From contig NC_047490.1 of assembly GCF_002079055.1 (NCBI RefSeq), positions 1,178,001 to 1,242,000 on the forward strand: a stretch of 64,000 nucleotides of DNA, in the 5' to 3' direction. A program made the translations under genes and the position numbers. Shown in pieces: positions 1 through 9,352 of this stretch (its first letter is position 1; each line of letters opens with the position of its first letter). The notes under the pieces were generated by a model. That model had not been told where the DNA came from, did not search any database, and saw only the letters and a program-made list of their open reading frames with translations. This DNA comes from Saccharomyces paradoxus (lineage: Eukaryota; Ascomycota; Saccharomycetes; Saccharomycetales; Saccharomycetaceae).

Positions 1-1876
1 AGATACTGTGGAAATGAAATCGTCTACATCTTCATTTACATTGCGTGTGTCTGATAATGGAAGTTCCAGTAGACCTCAAACATCAGACAACTTACAGGCG
101 CACAAAAAAGTAGCGCCGTCACCAAACAAAAAGCTTTCAAGATCATTTTCTTTAAAGTCCAAAAATTTTGTTCACAACCTGAAAAGTAAAACCTCGGAAA
201 TGCTGGACTCAAAGCATCCTCATCATAATGCTTCAATACAGGAATCGGACACTCATTCTGGCTGGGGTGTTTCCTCTACTCATACAAACATAAGAAAATC
301 AAAAACCAAAAAAAATCCAGTATCAAGAGGCCAAAGTGACAGTACGATATATAATACTATACCACAACATGATAATTTTACGGTGCCAGAGTTTAATCAC
401 AAAAAAGCGCAAAGCAGCCTTGGAAATATACCCAAAAAGCAAAATTCTAACGACTTGGCCGCTAACAGACGTATAAATGGCTCGTTTCCAAGTTCAAGCT
501 CGGGGCAGCATATAGCGATGTTCCGTACGCCGCCTTTAGAATCAGGCCCCTTGTTCAAGAGACCATCTCTGTCGTCTGAATCCACACACCACAGATCTTC
601 TAGCTTACAGACATCAAGATCCACCAACGCATTGTTGGAAGACGATTCCACGAAAGTGGATGCTACCGATGAAAATGCCACAAGTTTGGAAAAGGATTTT
701 TACTTTACAGAGTTGACTTTAAGGAAGTTAAAATTAGACGTGAGGGAACTAGAAGGCACGAAGAAAAAATTGTTGCAAGACGTGGAAAATCTTAGATTAG
801 CGAAAGAGAGACTGTTAAATGATGTTGACTATTTGACAAGAGAGAAGGACAAACAATCGGCATCGTCCCGGGAGTCCTTGGAACAAAAAGAAAACAATGT
901 AACAGTAATTGGAGTAAAGTCACCAAATGCAAATTCCGACAGAAAAGGGAGCATATCTAATGCCAGTCCTAAACCACGATTCTGGAAAATATTTTCCAGC
1001 GCTAAAGACCACCAGCCAGGCGACCTGGAATCTCAGCAGCGTTCGCCAAATTCATCTTCAAGTGGAATGACAAATATGGCCCAGAAAGAAATATCAACAC
1101 CCAAATTAATTCGGGCACACGATGAGTTGCCTTCACCAGGTAAAGCACCACTATCACCAAGCCCAAAGAAATTAGATTATACCCCTGATGGTTCGCATTT
1201 ATATGGATCATCACTACAAGCTCGGTGTGCGTATGAAAGAAGTACTGTTCCAATGATTATTGAGTGCTGCATTGACCACATTGAAACAGATGATGTAGGA
1301 CTGAACATGGAAGGCTTATACAGGAAGTCGGGCTCGCAAACTTTGGTTGAGGAGATTGAAAATGAATTCGCTCAGAATAATTCTTTACATGGTGATAGGT
1401 TGAGTCCCAAATTGAACGCTTTACTGAATCAAGATATTCATGCAGTTGCCAGCGTATTAAAACGATATTTGAGAAAACTACCAGATCCAGTTTTATCATT
1501 TTCCATATACGATCCCTTGATAGATCTAGTTAGAAGTAATCAACTAATTGAAAGGCTACCATTAAACAGCGGCGACTTCCTGGATTCGCCACAGAAAATG
1601 ACTTTTTATGAAACGGTCCTCAAAAACCTGCATGAAATTTTCAATATTCTACCCGTAGAGCATCAGGAAGTGCTGAAGGTGTTGGCAGCACATATCGACA
1701 AAGTGCGAAGGTACAGTGAAAGGAATTTGATGAACTTACATAATTTATCGTTAGTTTTTGCACCAAGTCTAATCCACGACCTTGACGGTGAAAAGGATAT
1801 TGTGGACATGAAGGAGAGGAATTATGTTGTGGAATTTATACTCGGGAACTATAGAGACATATTTAAGCAGACATAA
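1..1876 (+). CDS. RGA2: Rho GTPase-activating protein Rga2, C-terminal part (5' end outside the window)
   Basis: The frame is open from the left edge, so this is the 3' part of a longer gene (about 1,000 residues in S. cerevisiae). The N-terminal LIM domains of the family are not in the window. The visible part is a long Ser/Asn-rich linker, a charged coiled coil encoded at about 690-870, then a RhoGAP domain from about 1210 to the stop. The arginine finger lies in GLYRKSG (Arg codon near 1322). The family stimulates GTP hydrolysis on Cdc42 and acts in polarity and pheromone signalling at the bud cortex. The linker has many SP/TP sites, in line with the known control of Rga2 by cyclin-dependent kinases. 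Choosing Rga2 over its paralogue Rga1 rests on the neighbours SDH6 and ARO10. Confidence 0.93.
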   Translation, partial: DTVEMKSSTSSFTLRVSDNGSSSRPQTSDNLQAHKKVAPSPNKKLSRSFSLKSKNFVHNLKSKTSEMLDSKHPHHNASIQESDTHSGWGVSSTHTNIRKSKTKKNPVSRGQSDSTIYNTIPQHDNFTVPEFNHKKAQSSLGNIPKKQNSNDLAANRRINGSFPSSSSGQHIAMFRTPPLESGPLFKRPSLSSESTHHRSSSLQTSRSTNALLEDDSTKVDATDENATSLEKDFYFTELTLRKLKLDVRELEGTKKKLLQDVENLRLAKERLLNDVDYLTREKDKQSASSRESLEQKENNVTVIGVKSPNANSDRKGSISNASPKPRFWKIFSSAKDHQPGDLESQQRSPNSSSSGMTNMAQKEISTPKLIRAHDELPSPGKAPLSPSPKKLDYTPDGSHLYGSSLQARCAYERSTVPMIIECCIDHIETDDVGLNMEGLYRKSGSQTLVEEIENEFAQNNSLHGDRLSPKLNALLNQDIHAVASVLKRYLRKLPDPVLSFSIYDPLIDLVRSNQLIERLPLNSGDFLDSPQKMTFYETVLKNLHEIFNILPVEHQEVLKVLAAHIDKVRRYSERNLMNLHNLSLVFAPSLIHDLDGEKDIVDMKERNYVVEFILGNYRDIFKQT

Positions 1877-1957
1877 TATAGATCTGCAAAAAATAAATAA
1901 ACATAGGATAGATTAAATAAAAAAAATCGTATGGAAAAGAATAAAGCAGGACATCGC

Positions 1958-2197
1958 TCAATGTATATTCGTTAGCTCAGAGTGTGAAAAGGTGGCAACT
2001 TTTTTGTTTCCAACCCGCAACAAGTGTTCAATTGTAGTGAAGTCTCTTCTCGGTAAATTTCTATACTTCCCAAATTCTTCATGAATATAATTCACAAAAT
2101 TGGTTTGATTTTCCTTTGGTTTTGTATGGGCCGTCCGTATGGAAGCCCTGTAGAGGTGTAGGACCTCCTTTTGTAACCCGCTTAGTCTCTTAGGCAT
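1958..2197 (-). CDS. SDH6: Succinate dehydrogenase assembly factor Sdh6 (LYR-motif protein)
   Basis: A 79-residue protein that starts MPKRLSGLQKEVLHLYRAS, with the LYR motif at residues 15-17 typical of LYRM/SDHAF1 proteins. The family binds the iron-sulfur subunit of complex II (Sdh2) in the mitochondrial matrix, protects it and helps cluster insertion. The length equals that of S. cerevisiae YDR379C-A. It is tail-to-tail with RGA2 (81 bases apart) and divergent from ARO10. The ATG at 2197 is the only plausible start. Small size and high conservation make a chance reading frame unlikely. Confidence 0.9.
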   Translation of the reverse strand: MPKRLSGLQKEVLHLYRASIRTAHTKPKENQTNFVNYIHEEFGKYRNLPRRDFTTIEHLLRVGNKKVATFSHSELTNIH

Positions 2198-2508
2198 ATT
2201 CTTGGTATTGCGCTTCTTCTTCTTATTGTGTATTTAAGTTATATAGTTTTTGTTGAAGATGATTTGGAGAATCCCCTTTTTTCTTCGGCTTTGCTAGGTT
2301 GACATTCGCCAATTTTAATAAAGTTTAAACTGGTTCGTTCCCCGAAGACCAAGAAAAGTAGGAAAGAAAGCTTAGAACAACGTCTCAGCCGAAGTTCGAC
2401 TCTTGTACACCTTAGGTAGCTTCCTTTGATAGCCTATATGATGTTTGAAGTAGTCTTCCTACACTGCTTGAACCTTTGCGCACCTTCTCCAAAAGTGTCG
2501 GTTACCTA

Positions 2509-2543
2509 CCGAGGGGATAACCGTGGATAGCCGCCATTTGCCG
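2509..2543 (+). promoter_or_regulatory. Aro80 binding array upstream of ARO10
   Basis: CCG triplets lie at 2509, 2521, 2531 and 2541, the last three exactly 10 bases apart. The stretches AACCGTGGATAGCCG (2519-2533) and AGCCGCCATTTGCCG (2529-2543) fit the published Aro80 consensus WRCCGWSATTTRCCG closely. Aro80 is a Zn2Cys6 activator that induces ARO9 and ARO10 on aromatic amino acids. A GATAA core at 2515-2519 suits the known nitrogen-catabolite (Gln3/Gat1) input. The array is about 320 bases upstream of the ATG. Confidence 0.8.
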
Positions 2544-2753
2544 AGATTGCAGAGGTAATATTGAGTGTTTGCCGTGCTTTTGTGCGGCGGAGATTTGATG
2601 GCTTCGGTAAGTGACGGTACGTAATAGGTTAGTGGCATCTTATTTATTGTGTTGAATAAAGTTTAAGATATAAACTGGACTTGATTGCGCCGACATTTCA
2701 GCAACAGCTCAAGTCTAATTTTTTTCTCCCCAGGTGCTGTCTATATTTATTTT

Positions 2754-2761
2754 TATATAAA
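2754..2761 (+). promoter_or_regulatory. TATA box of ARO10
   Basis: TATATAAA lies 101 bases upstream of the ARO10 ATG, a normal distance for an inducible yeast gene, and downstream of the Aro80 array. Confidence 0.6.
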
Positions 2762-2861
2762 ACATAATAAACTAATCAGTACTCTCAGCTTAATACACAA
2801 TACAAGTTGACCTACCTTCTGTGAAGTTTATTTAAGAGATAACAAAAAAAATCCTCTAAAC

Positions 2862-4769
2862 ATGGCACCTGTTACAATTGAGAAATTCGTGAATCAAGAA
2901 GAACCGCATCTTGTTTCCAATCATTCACCAACAATTCCGTTTGGTGAATACATATTTAAAAGATTACTGTCCATCGGTACGAAGTCTGTTTTTGGTGTTC
3001 CCGGTGATTTCAACCTATCACTATTAGAATATCTATATTCGCCCGATGTTGAATCAGCTGGTCTGAGATGGGTCGGCACCTGTAATGAACTAAATGCTGC
3101 TTATGCTGCTGATGGGTATTCTCGTTATTCTAATAAGATTGGCTGTTTAATCACCACGTATGGCGTGGGTGAGCTGAGCGCCCTGAATGGTATAGCCGGC
3201 TCATTTGCTGAAAATGTCAAAGTTTTGCACATTGTTGGTGTGGCCAAGTCCATAGATTCGCGTTCGAATAATTTTAGAGATCGGAATCTGCATCATTTGG
3301 TCCCACAGTTACATGATTCAAATTTTAAAGGGCCAAATCATAAAGTATATCATGATATGATAAAAGATAGAGTTGCTTGCTCGGTGGCTTACCTGGAAGA
3401 CATTGAAACTGCATGTGACCGACTCGATGATGTTATCCGCGACATTTATAAATATTCTAAACCTGGTTATCTTTTTGTTCCTGCAGATTTTGCGGATATG
3501 TCGGTTGCATGTGATAATTTGGTTGATATTCCACATATATCTCAACAGGACTGTATAGTATACCCTTCTGAAACTCAATTGTTCGACATAATCGACAAGA
3601 TTACTAGTTGGGTATATTCCAGTAAAACACCTGCGATCCTTGGAGACGTACTAACGGATAGATATGATGTGAGTAACATTCTGAACCAACTTATCTACAA
3701 AACTGGGATTTGGAATTTTTCCACTGTTATGGGAAAATCTGTAATTGATGAATCAAACCCAACTTATATGGGTCAGTATAACGGTAAGGAAGGTTTGAAA
3801 CAAGTCTATGAACATTTTGAACTATGCGACTTGGTCTTACATTTTGGAGTTGACATCAACGAAATCAACAATGGACATTATACCTTTACTTACAAACCAA
3901 ATGCTAAAATTATTCAGTTTCATCCGAATTATATTCGCTTCGTTGACACTAAACATGGTAATGAGCAAATTTTTGAAGGAATCAACTTTGCACCTGTTTT
4001 AAAGGAACTGTACAAACGCATTGACGTTTCCAGATTTTCTTTGCAATATGATTCAAATGTAACTCCATATACGAACGAAACAATGCAATTAAAAGATCCT
4101 ACCAATGATCAATCAAGCATTATTACACAAGTTCACTTACAAAAGACGATGCCTGGATTTCTGAACCCTGGTGATGTTGTAGTTTGTGAAACTGGCTCTT
4201 TTCAATTCTCTGTTCGTGATTTCGCATTCCCTACGCAACTAAAATATATATCACAAGGTTTTTTTCTTTCCATTGGCATGGCTCTTCCCGCGGCTCTAGG
4301 TGTTGGGATTGCCATGCAAGATCATTTAAACGCACACATCGATGGTGGTAACATAAACGAGGGCTACAAGCCAAGACTAATTTTGTTTGAAGGTGACGGT
4401 GCTGCACAGATGACAATCCAAGAACTGAGCACCATTCTGAAGTGCAATATTCCACTAGAAATTATCATTTGGAACAATAACGGTTACACTATTGAAAGAG
4501 CCATCATGGGTCCTACCAGGTCCTATAACGATATTATGTCTTGGAAATGGACCAAATTATTTGAAGCATTCGGAGACTTCGATGGGAAGTACACCAGCAG
4601 CACTGTCATTGAGTGTCCCTCCAAATTAGCACTGAAGCTGAAAGAGCTTAGGAATTCAAACAGAAGAGACCGGATAGAACTTTTAGAAGTCAAATTAGGT
4701 GTATTGGACTTCCCCGAACAGCTAAAGTGCATGGTGGAAGCGGCTGCACTCAAAAGAAATAAAAAATAA
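2862..4769 (+). CDS. ARO10: Phenylpyruvate decarboxylase Aro10 (Ehrlich pathway)
   Basis: A 635-residue thiamine-diphosphate decarboxylase. It decarboxylates phenylpyruvate and other 2-oxo acids from Phe, Trp, Leu and Met to aldehydes, the committed step to fusel alcohols, in the cytosol. The N-terminal pyrimidine-binding domain carries CNELNAAYAADGY, with the conserved catalytic Glu near residue 76. The TPP motif starts at GDG (residues 511-513) and ends in NNNGYTIE about 28 residues later. The length equals that of S. cerevisiae Aro10, with about 9% substitutions by eye, so it is a fairly fast gene. The start is supported by the A-rich leader and the TATA box. Expression is probably induced by aromatic amino acids through Aro80. 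Confidence 0.97.
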   Translation: MAPVTIEKFVNQEEPHLVSNHSPTIPFGEYIFKRLLSIGTKSVFGVPGDFNLSLLEYLYSPDVESAGLRWVGTCNELNAAYAADGYSRYSNKIGCLITTYGVGELSALNGIAGSFAENVKVLHIVGVAKSIDSRSNNFRDRNLHHLVPQLHDSNFKGPNHKVYHDMIKDRVACSVAYLEDIETACDRLDDVIRDIYKYSKPGYLFVPADFADMSVACDNLVDIPHISQQDCIVYPSETQLFDIIDKITSWVYSSKTPAILGDVLTDRYDVSNILNQLIYKTGIWNFSTVMGKSVIDESNPTYMGQYNGKEGLKQVYEHFELCDLVLHFGVDINEINNGHYTFTYKPNAKIIQFHPNYIRFVDTKHGNEQIFEGINFAPVLKELYKRIDVSRFSLQYDSNVTPYTNETMQLKDPTNDQSSIITQVHLQKTMPGFLNPGDVVVCETGSFQFSVRDFAFPTQLKYISQGFFLSIGMALPAALGVGIAMQDHLNAHIDGGNINEGYKPRLILFEGDGAAQMTIQELSTILKCNIPLEIIIWNNNGYTIERAIMGPTRSYNDIMSWKWTKLFEAFGDFDGKYTSSTVIECPSKLALKLKELRNSNRRDRIELLEVKLGVLDFPEQLKCMVEAAALKRNKK

Positions 4770-5204
4770 GAACTTGTAGTCACAACTATAAAACAGTACC
4801 ATTTACGATTTGTTTATTGTTTATCTATACATAAAAAAGCTCTACATGACTATATTTACGAAGTAAGTTCATATATTAAACCTGCCTCTATCATTATTAC
4901 TGTAAGCGTTCCCTATCCTGTGCACCAGCGGTTTTTTCGCGACGATGCAGGGGCGGGGCGGCGTGTTGTTTTTCCACAGCTTTCGACTCACCAACTGAAT
5001 TACTATAAAAGGCCGCCAAATTTTTCCTCGGCTACTTTTTCCGTTTGTCTTTTTTCTGTCATTTTTCTCCTTGCATTGTGCATTATCTTTTTGTTAGCAG
5101 GATTGTTCATTCGAGAATAGCAAAGACAAATAGACAAAAAAATCTCCCTCGTTCTATTTGAAACTTCAAGAAATCCAAATTAAGAAAATACCTACATCAG
5201 CTAA
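4770..5204. other. Intergenic region ARO10/YRA1
   Basis: The gap holds the 3' end of ARO10 and the YRA1 promoter. A GC-rich patch with an AGGGG core (4949-4953) precedes a TATA box, TATAAAAG at 5004-5011, about 190 bases before the YRA1 ATG. The leader is pyrimidine-rich. A 66-codon open frame across it looks like chance. Confidence 0.6.
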
Positions 5205-6650
5205 ATGTCGGCCAACTTAGATAAGTCCTTAGACGAAATTATTGGCTCTAACAGAGCAGGAGGTAACAGAGCTCGTGTCGGTGGTACTCGTGGTACCGGT
5301 CCAAGAAGAGTTGGTAAGCAAATTGGTAGCCAGCGTAGGAGCATTCCAAACAGAAAAGGACCTATCAGAAAAAATGCTAGGGCTCCTCCAAACGCAGTCA
5401 CTAGGGTTGCCAAGCTCTTGGACACCACTAGAGAGGTCAAGGTTAACGTCGAAGGTTTGCCAAGGGACATTAAGCAGGATGCTGTAAGAGTATGTTAAAA
5501 TACATGAAATATGAGAGCTATTTATTTAGTTACTCGCATCATCTCGTGTGGATACGAGAAATATTCTTTGTAAGGAAGGATATGGCGCATGCTTTTAATC
5601 AAGAATTCTCCTTTTAGAGAGAAAGAAAGAATCCAAAATATTTCACTAGGGAAAAATGTAGAAAAGTACCATTTTGGTAAGCCAGCCATTCTAATTTTTC
5701 AACGGTTTAATCATGACCTACAATGATGGGAGTAACAGCTACCACTGAAAGTGGTTGTGTTCTTATTGGCTAGGTTAGCCCAAATCAATCTGTTTATCTG
5801 TCAATCGGTCAATCCTACATTTTAGGCAGACATTGTTGTGTCCCGTCGACCGTGATAGTTTGTTTCTATTTGTAATAGGCGTATCATCCATTACTGAAGT
5901 TTGTAGAAGGATCAATTTATTTTGTATTCTTTTAAGAGGGAGTAGCTTTCAGTTTTTGGATGGCAGTCTCAAGAAAATAGCTGGGAAACATGTCTTCAAT
6001 GAACGTACAAAGAGATATGCATACATGGCTTGATTTTTTTATTATGATTGTTGTTACGGAAATATTTGATTTGAGGCACCTAATGAAACCAATGAAGAAC
6101 TCGTCCTCCGTGGTAAATATTTTGTTGAAAGGTTATTTATTCTACGCCATGGTATTCTTTCAATACTCTCATTTCCTTGATTGTTTGTGTCGTGTCCCTT
6201 CCTTTTTTGAACTTATATCATAAGGATATATGACTAACTTTTTTTTTTCTACAGGAATTTTTTGCATCTCAAGTAGGTGGCGTTCAAAGAGTTTTATTGA
6301 GTTATAACGAAAGAGGCCAATCTACTGGTATGGCTAACATCACATTCAAGAACGGTGAATTGGCCAGAAGGGCTGTTGAGAGATTTAATGGTTCTCCGAT
6401 CGATGGGGGAAGATCAAGATTAAGATTAAACCTAATTGTTGATCCAAACCAACGTCCAGTCAAGAGTTTAGCCGATAGAATCAAAGCTATGCCACAAAAA
6501 GGCGGAAACGCCCCAAGACCAGTTAAGAGAGGTCCAAACAGAAAAGCTGCTATGGTCAAAGCCCAAAACAAACCAAAGAGGGAAAAACCTGCTAAGAAGA
6601 GTCTAGAGGATTTGGACAAGGAAATGGCCGACTATTTCGAAAAGAAATAA
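5205..6650 (+). CDS. YRA1: mRNA export adaptor Yra1 (REF/ALY), two exons
   Basis: The exons are 5205-5489 and 6255-6650, together 226 residues. The donor GTATGT at 5490 follows codon Arg95, and the acceptor ACAG ends at 6254, giving EFFASQVGG as the first residues of exon 2. The protein has the N-terminal REF box (MSANLDKSLDEIIGS), an Arg/Gly basic region, an RRM at roughly residues 78-158 and the C-terminal box KSLEDLDKEMADYFEKK. It is a nuclear TREX component that binds Sub2 and Mex67 to load mRNA for export. The unusually long intron is the known basis of its autoregulation: excess Yra1 inhibits splicing and the unspliced RNA is exported and decayed. Confidence 0.97.
5490..6254 (+). other. 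YRA1 intron (765 nt) with a non-canonical branch point
   Basis: The donor GTATGT is canonical, but the branch site is GACTAAC at 6232-6238, not TACTAAC, and lies only 16 bases before the acceptor AG. A T-tract fills the space between. Length and branch point both match what is known for the autoregulated S. cerevisiae intron. Open frames inside it are short and have no family features. Confidence 0.92.
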
Positions 6651-6950
6651 AATTGCTATCATTTTTTTGTTTGATTTAATCTGGTTTAATTAAATTTAAT
6701 TTCTCCGAGTTTCATTATGTACTAGTTTCCAGAAAATTTAAAGGATTAAAAAATGTATTTATAAAACTTTGATATGTGTATGTAATAATATCTTACCAAC
6801 ACCCGGTAACGCTAATCCAATAGCCAGTGGAAACCTTTTTTTCATTTTTGAACTTTATTCAGATGACTTATAACGTATCACTATTTACAGTGTGGCGAAT
6901 ATATATATATGTACGTACATTGAAAAGATGAATGGATTAATTTATCTGGG
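6651..6950. other. Convergent 3' region YRA1/COI1
   Basis: The 300 bases between two stop codons are AT-rich, with TATATATATG-like polyadenylation efficiency elements near 6900-6910 usable on both strands. No gene is seen. Confidence 0.5.
6882..6889 (-). promoter_or_regulatory. Puf3-type core in the COI1 3' UTR
   Basis: On the minus strand this reads TGTAAATA, which matches the Puf3 core TGTAHATA, about 60 nt after the COI1 stop. The preferred C two bases upstream of the core is absent (A here). Puf3 binds mRNAs for mitochondrial proteins, which fits COI1. Confidence 0.45.
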
Positions 6951-7493
6951 CTACTCATTTCTTCTCCTGTCTAGAAAGCCTAGCTTGTCGCCTCTTTTTC
7001 TTGTTACCGCACTAAGCCCGCTACCTTCATATTTACTCTTTCTCACTAACCCATGATCTTCAGAGCTATTAATGTTGTCGCCCTCATGTTTAGGTAGGGG
7101 GAACCCTGGTTTAACTTGAGCGAGATTATCATAATAATTTTCTCCATTCGCTTCACCATTGTTTCCTCGCGCTTTTGGTATGAATTTAGCATCTCTCCTA
7201 GACTTCACTATAGTCTTCACCACATAAATTGACGCAATTCCGGCAGCAGAAATGTACACTAAATTCTTACTGTTAAAGCCGCATGATTAGCGTCTTTTCT
7301 ACTTTCGTCTTTACTTTGGTTATATATGGTGTAATCTATCTCTGTTTAAAGGGATAGACCGATAAGGGGATAACATAACCAAAGAAGAACTCCGGGAAAT
7401 AGAATAAGAAATTCAATGTTAGTTAAGTTTTTTAGAAATAGACGTTTCGCCGTTTTTGAATACATACCCTATATTCTGAAATGGATTTGACAT
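6951..7493 (-). CDS. COI1: Cytochrome oxidase-interacting protein Coi1, two exons
   Basis: Exon 1 (7493-7468) encodes MSNPFQNI plus two bases of a Gly codon. The donor GTATGT starts at 7467. Exon 2 (7269-6951) begins after AACAG and continues KNLVYISAAGIASIYVVKT. The spliced product is 114 residues, the length of S. cerevisiae YDR381C-A. It has one N-terminal membrane segment (about residues 13-27) and a basic, soluble C-terminal part. The family is reported to sit in mitochondrial membranes and to assist respiratory complexes III and IV. The 198 nt intron (7467-7270) has GCTAATC as its best branch-point candidate. Read without splicing, the gene would have to start at a GTG. Confidence 0.9.
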
Positions 7494-7680
7494 TGTATAC
7501 TTAGTGCGGTCTGGAGAATGTATTATCGTTATATTCACGTCTTCTGCTAGCTTGATTTTTTTAGTACAAGCAGGGCGCCCGGGCTTTTTTTAGACGAAAG
7601 AATAAGAAGGATGTCTTCATCTAAAAGCGAAGAGCCAATTGACACATTTCTGATGCCTTAAGGACAACATATTGTAATGC

Positions 7681-7705
7681 ATATATATATATATATATAT
7701 ATATT
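7681..7705. repeat. AT dinucleotide microsatellite
   Basis: An uninterrupted AT run of about 25 bases in the COI1/RPP2B intergenic region. Confidence 0.9.
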
Positions 7706-7883
7706 CTGGTGCGCCAGTAAGTAATTCTTATATAGTGTAACTGCCCTTGCTTACCAACTCTTTAAAAAAAAAGTAGGTAAGACCGCAGAAGTAACATGTT
7801 CACGGCACCGCGCTACAACTAAAAGCTTACCTGTTGACAATATCGGTGAGTTTCTACAGTACCTAATTCATTAACTCCAATGC

Positions 7884-7891
7884 CACGTGAC
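7884..7891 (+). promoter_or_regulatory. Cbf1-type E-box
   Basis: CACGTGAC matches the Cbf1 site (RTCACRTG read on the other strand). It lies 277 bases before RPP2B and 390 bases before COI1. Cbf1 is known to act on respiratory genes, so COI1 is the more natural target. Confidence 0.45.
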
Positions 7892-8167
7892 CATTCTAGT
7901 CATTACGCAGGTGGTGCGAAAATTACAGTATGGATCGTATAAAGTTACCAAGCAGAAAAATTGTAACAATTTTCTTTTTTCAAATTTTCTCGGTATCTGA
8001 AATTTTTCATTTAAGAGATGATACTTGGTCTTACTCTTAACTGTTATTTCAAGCGTTTTGATTTAACTTCCAGTTGACAGAACGTTAAGGAATAGTCCGC
8101 GAATTTATTACCGCTTAAACTGATTATTTCAAATATAGAAAGTAATATCTATTAATCAACAACAGAA

Positions 8168-8500
8168 ATGAAATACTTAGCTGCTTACTTATTATTGGTT
8201 CAAGGTGGTAACGCTGCCCCATCCACCGCCGACATCAAGGCCGTCGTCGAATCTGTCGGTGCTGAAGTCGATGAAGCCAGAATCAACGAATTGTTGTCCT
8301 CTTTGGAAGGTAAGGGTTCTTTGGAAGAAATCATTGCTGAAGGTCAAAAGAAGTTCGCTACTGTTCCAACTGGTGGTGCTTCTGCTGCTGCTTCCGGTGC
8401 TGCCGGTGCTGCCGCCGGTGGTGATGCTGCTGAAGAAGAAAAGGAAGAAGAAGCTAAGGAAGAATCTGATGATGACATGGGTTTTGGTTTATTCGATTAA
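8168..8500 (+). CDS. RPP2B: 60S acidic ribosomal stalk protein P2-beta
   Basis: A 110-residue protein starting [19 protein letters not shown]. It has the P2 dimerisation domain (about residues 1-65), an Ala/Gly hinge, a Glu/Lys-rich acidic segment and the invariant stalk tail [13 protein letters not shown]. It pairs with P1-alpha or P1-beta on P0 in the ribosomal stalk and recruits and activates translational GTPases such as eEF2, which is encoded 3.4 kb away. Codon use is strongly biased to abundant tRNAs (GGT, GCT, AAG, GAA), as expected for a highly expressed gene. There is no intron. Confidence 0.97.
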   Translation: MKYLAAYLLLVQGGNAAPSTADIKAVVESVGAEVDEARINELLSSLEGKGSLEEIIAEGQKKFATVPTGGASAAASGAAGAAAGGDAAEEEKEEEAKEESDDDMGFGLFD

Positions 8501-8635
8501 GGAATTTGATTGATCAACATTTTTCTTGTTTTCCTTCATTTTACAAAATCTGGTGTAAATCTTTGATTTCATTGTGATTTAAAAATAATTAATTACTGTA
8601 TAATAATCTATATAGACAATTAATTGAAAATAGTA

Positions 8636-9352
8636 TTACTTCTTTAACTCGCTTAGGATGTCTTTTATTTTCTTTCTTTTTCCCGGAGAACTGTCAGATG
8701 TTTTGACGGCCTCCTCCAGCAATAACTTCATTTCTTCCAATGCAACTACTAGTTTCCCGCTGTACGTGGCAAAATACTCGCTGACATCGTCATCTTCTGA
8801 AGCGTCTTTAATGGAAGTGATTAAAGAATTTATGGAGTTTATTTGGCTCAGAATATCTGATAGCTTAGTCTCGCCTATTTGGATAGCCTGGCATTTCAAT
8901 ATCAAGTCTTTTCTCAAATTACTATACTCGTTTAGAACCTTGAGATCATTTTCCACTTCTAATTCTTCTTCGTCTACTACCTCCATCTGCGGTAGCTTCA
9001 ATACGTCTTCAATTAATCTTTCAATCGATGTGCTCTGTGGTTCGCCCTCGACTCTACTTCTTAGTTCACTTCCAAGAGAATACTTCGGTATGTCTCCAAT
9101 AAGATCCATTATCTGTTGCAATTGACTGGACCTCAATTCAGATTCGTTATCGTATATCTCCTTGCTTAATAAATCTTGTTTTCCCCTGCTTAAGGCGTCG
9201 TTCCTCTTTTCAATTACTTGAGCCTTTAGTAATCTGCACACTTCATTTGGTAATTCGCCTGCTAGGTCATCCATGAGGTAGTCATCATTGGACAAGAATG
9301 TGGTCAAATCGTTTTCAATAAATTCGGATATGCTATTGTATGTGTCTGTCAT
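8636..9352 (-). CDS. NKP1: Kinetochore protein Nkp1 (Ctf19 complex)
   Basis: A 238-residue, acidic, largely alpha-helical protein with predicted coiled-coil segments at about residues 120-165 and 195-238. It has no enzyme motif. It matches the non-essential central kinetochore protein Nkp1, which pairs with Nkp2 in the Ctf19/CCAN complex at centromeres. The length equals that of the S. cerevisiae protein. It is tail-to-tail with RPP2B (135 bases apart). The ATG at 9352 is the first Met in the frame. Confidence 0.93.
   Translation of the reverse strand: MTDTYNSISEFIENDLTTFLSNDDYLMDDLAGELPNEVCRLLKAQVIEKRNDALSRGKQDLLSKEIYDNESELRSSQLQQIMDLIGDIPKYSLGSELRSRVEGEPQSTSIERLIEDVLKLPQMEVVDEEELEVENDLKVLNEYSNLRKDLILKCQAIQIGETKLSDILSQINSINSLITSIKDASEDDDVSEYFATYSGKLVVALEEMKLLLEEAVKTSDSSPGKRKKIKDILSELKK

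Larger units (their letters stand above)
2198..2861. other. Divergent intergenic region SDH6/ARO10
   Basis: This 664-base gap holds no convincing gene. It contains the Aro80-type CCG array (2509-2543) with a GATAA core inside it and a TATA box at 2754-2761, all placed to serve ARO10. The ARO10 leader is A-rich just before the ATG. Confidence 0.7.
7494..8167. other. Divergent promoter region COI1/RPP2B with an AT microsatellite
   Basis: This 674-base gap has no gene. It contains an (AT)n run at 7681-7705, a CACGTGAC (Cbf1-type) site at 7884-7891, an A-run near 7763-7772 and a T-tract near 7970-7980 before RPP2B. I did not find a good Rap1 site, which many ribosomal protein genes have. Confidence 0.6.

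Noticed and set aside
7780-8000. Rap1 site expected for the ribosomal gene RPP2B
   Set aside because: Only a weak TATGGAT-like match near 7930 was found; too far from consensus to report as a site.
8658-9125. 155-codon plus-strand frame over NKP1
   Set aside because: Antisense shadow of NKP1 with Ser/Phe-rich composition and no family features.
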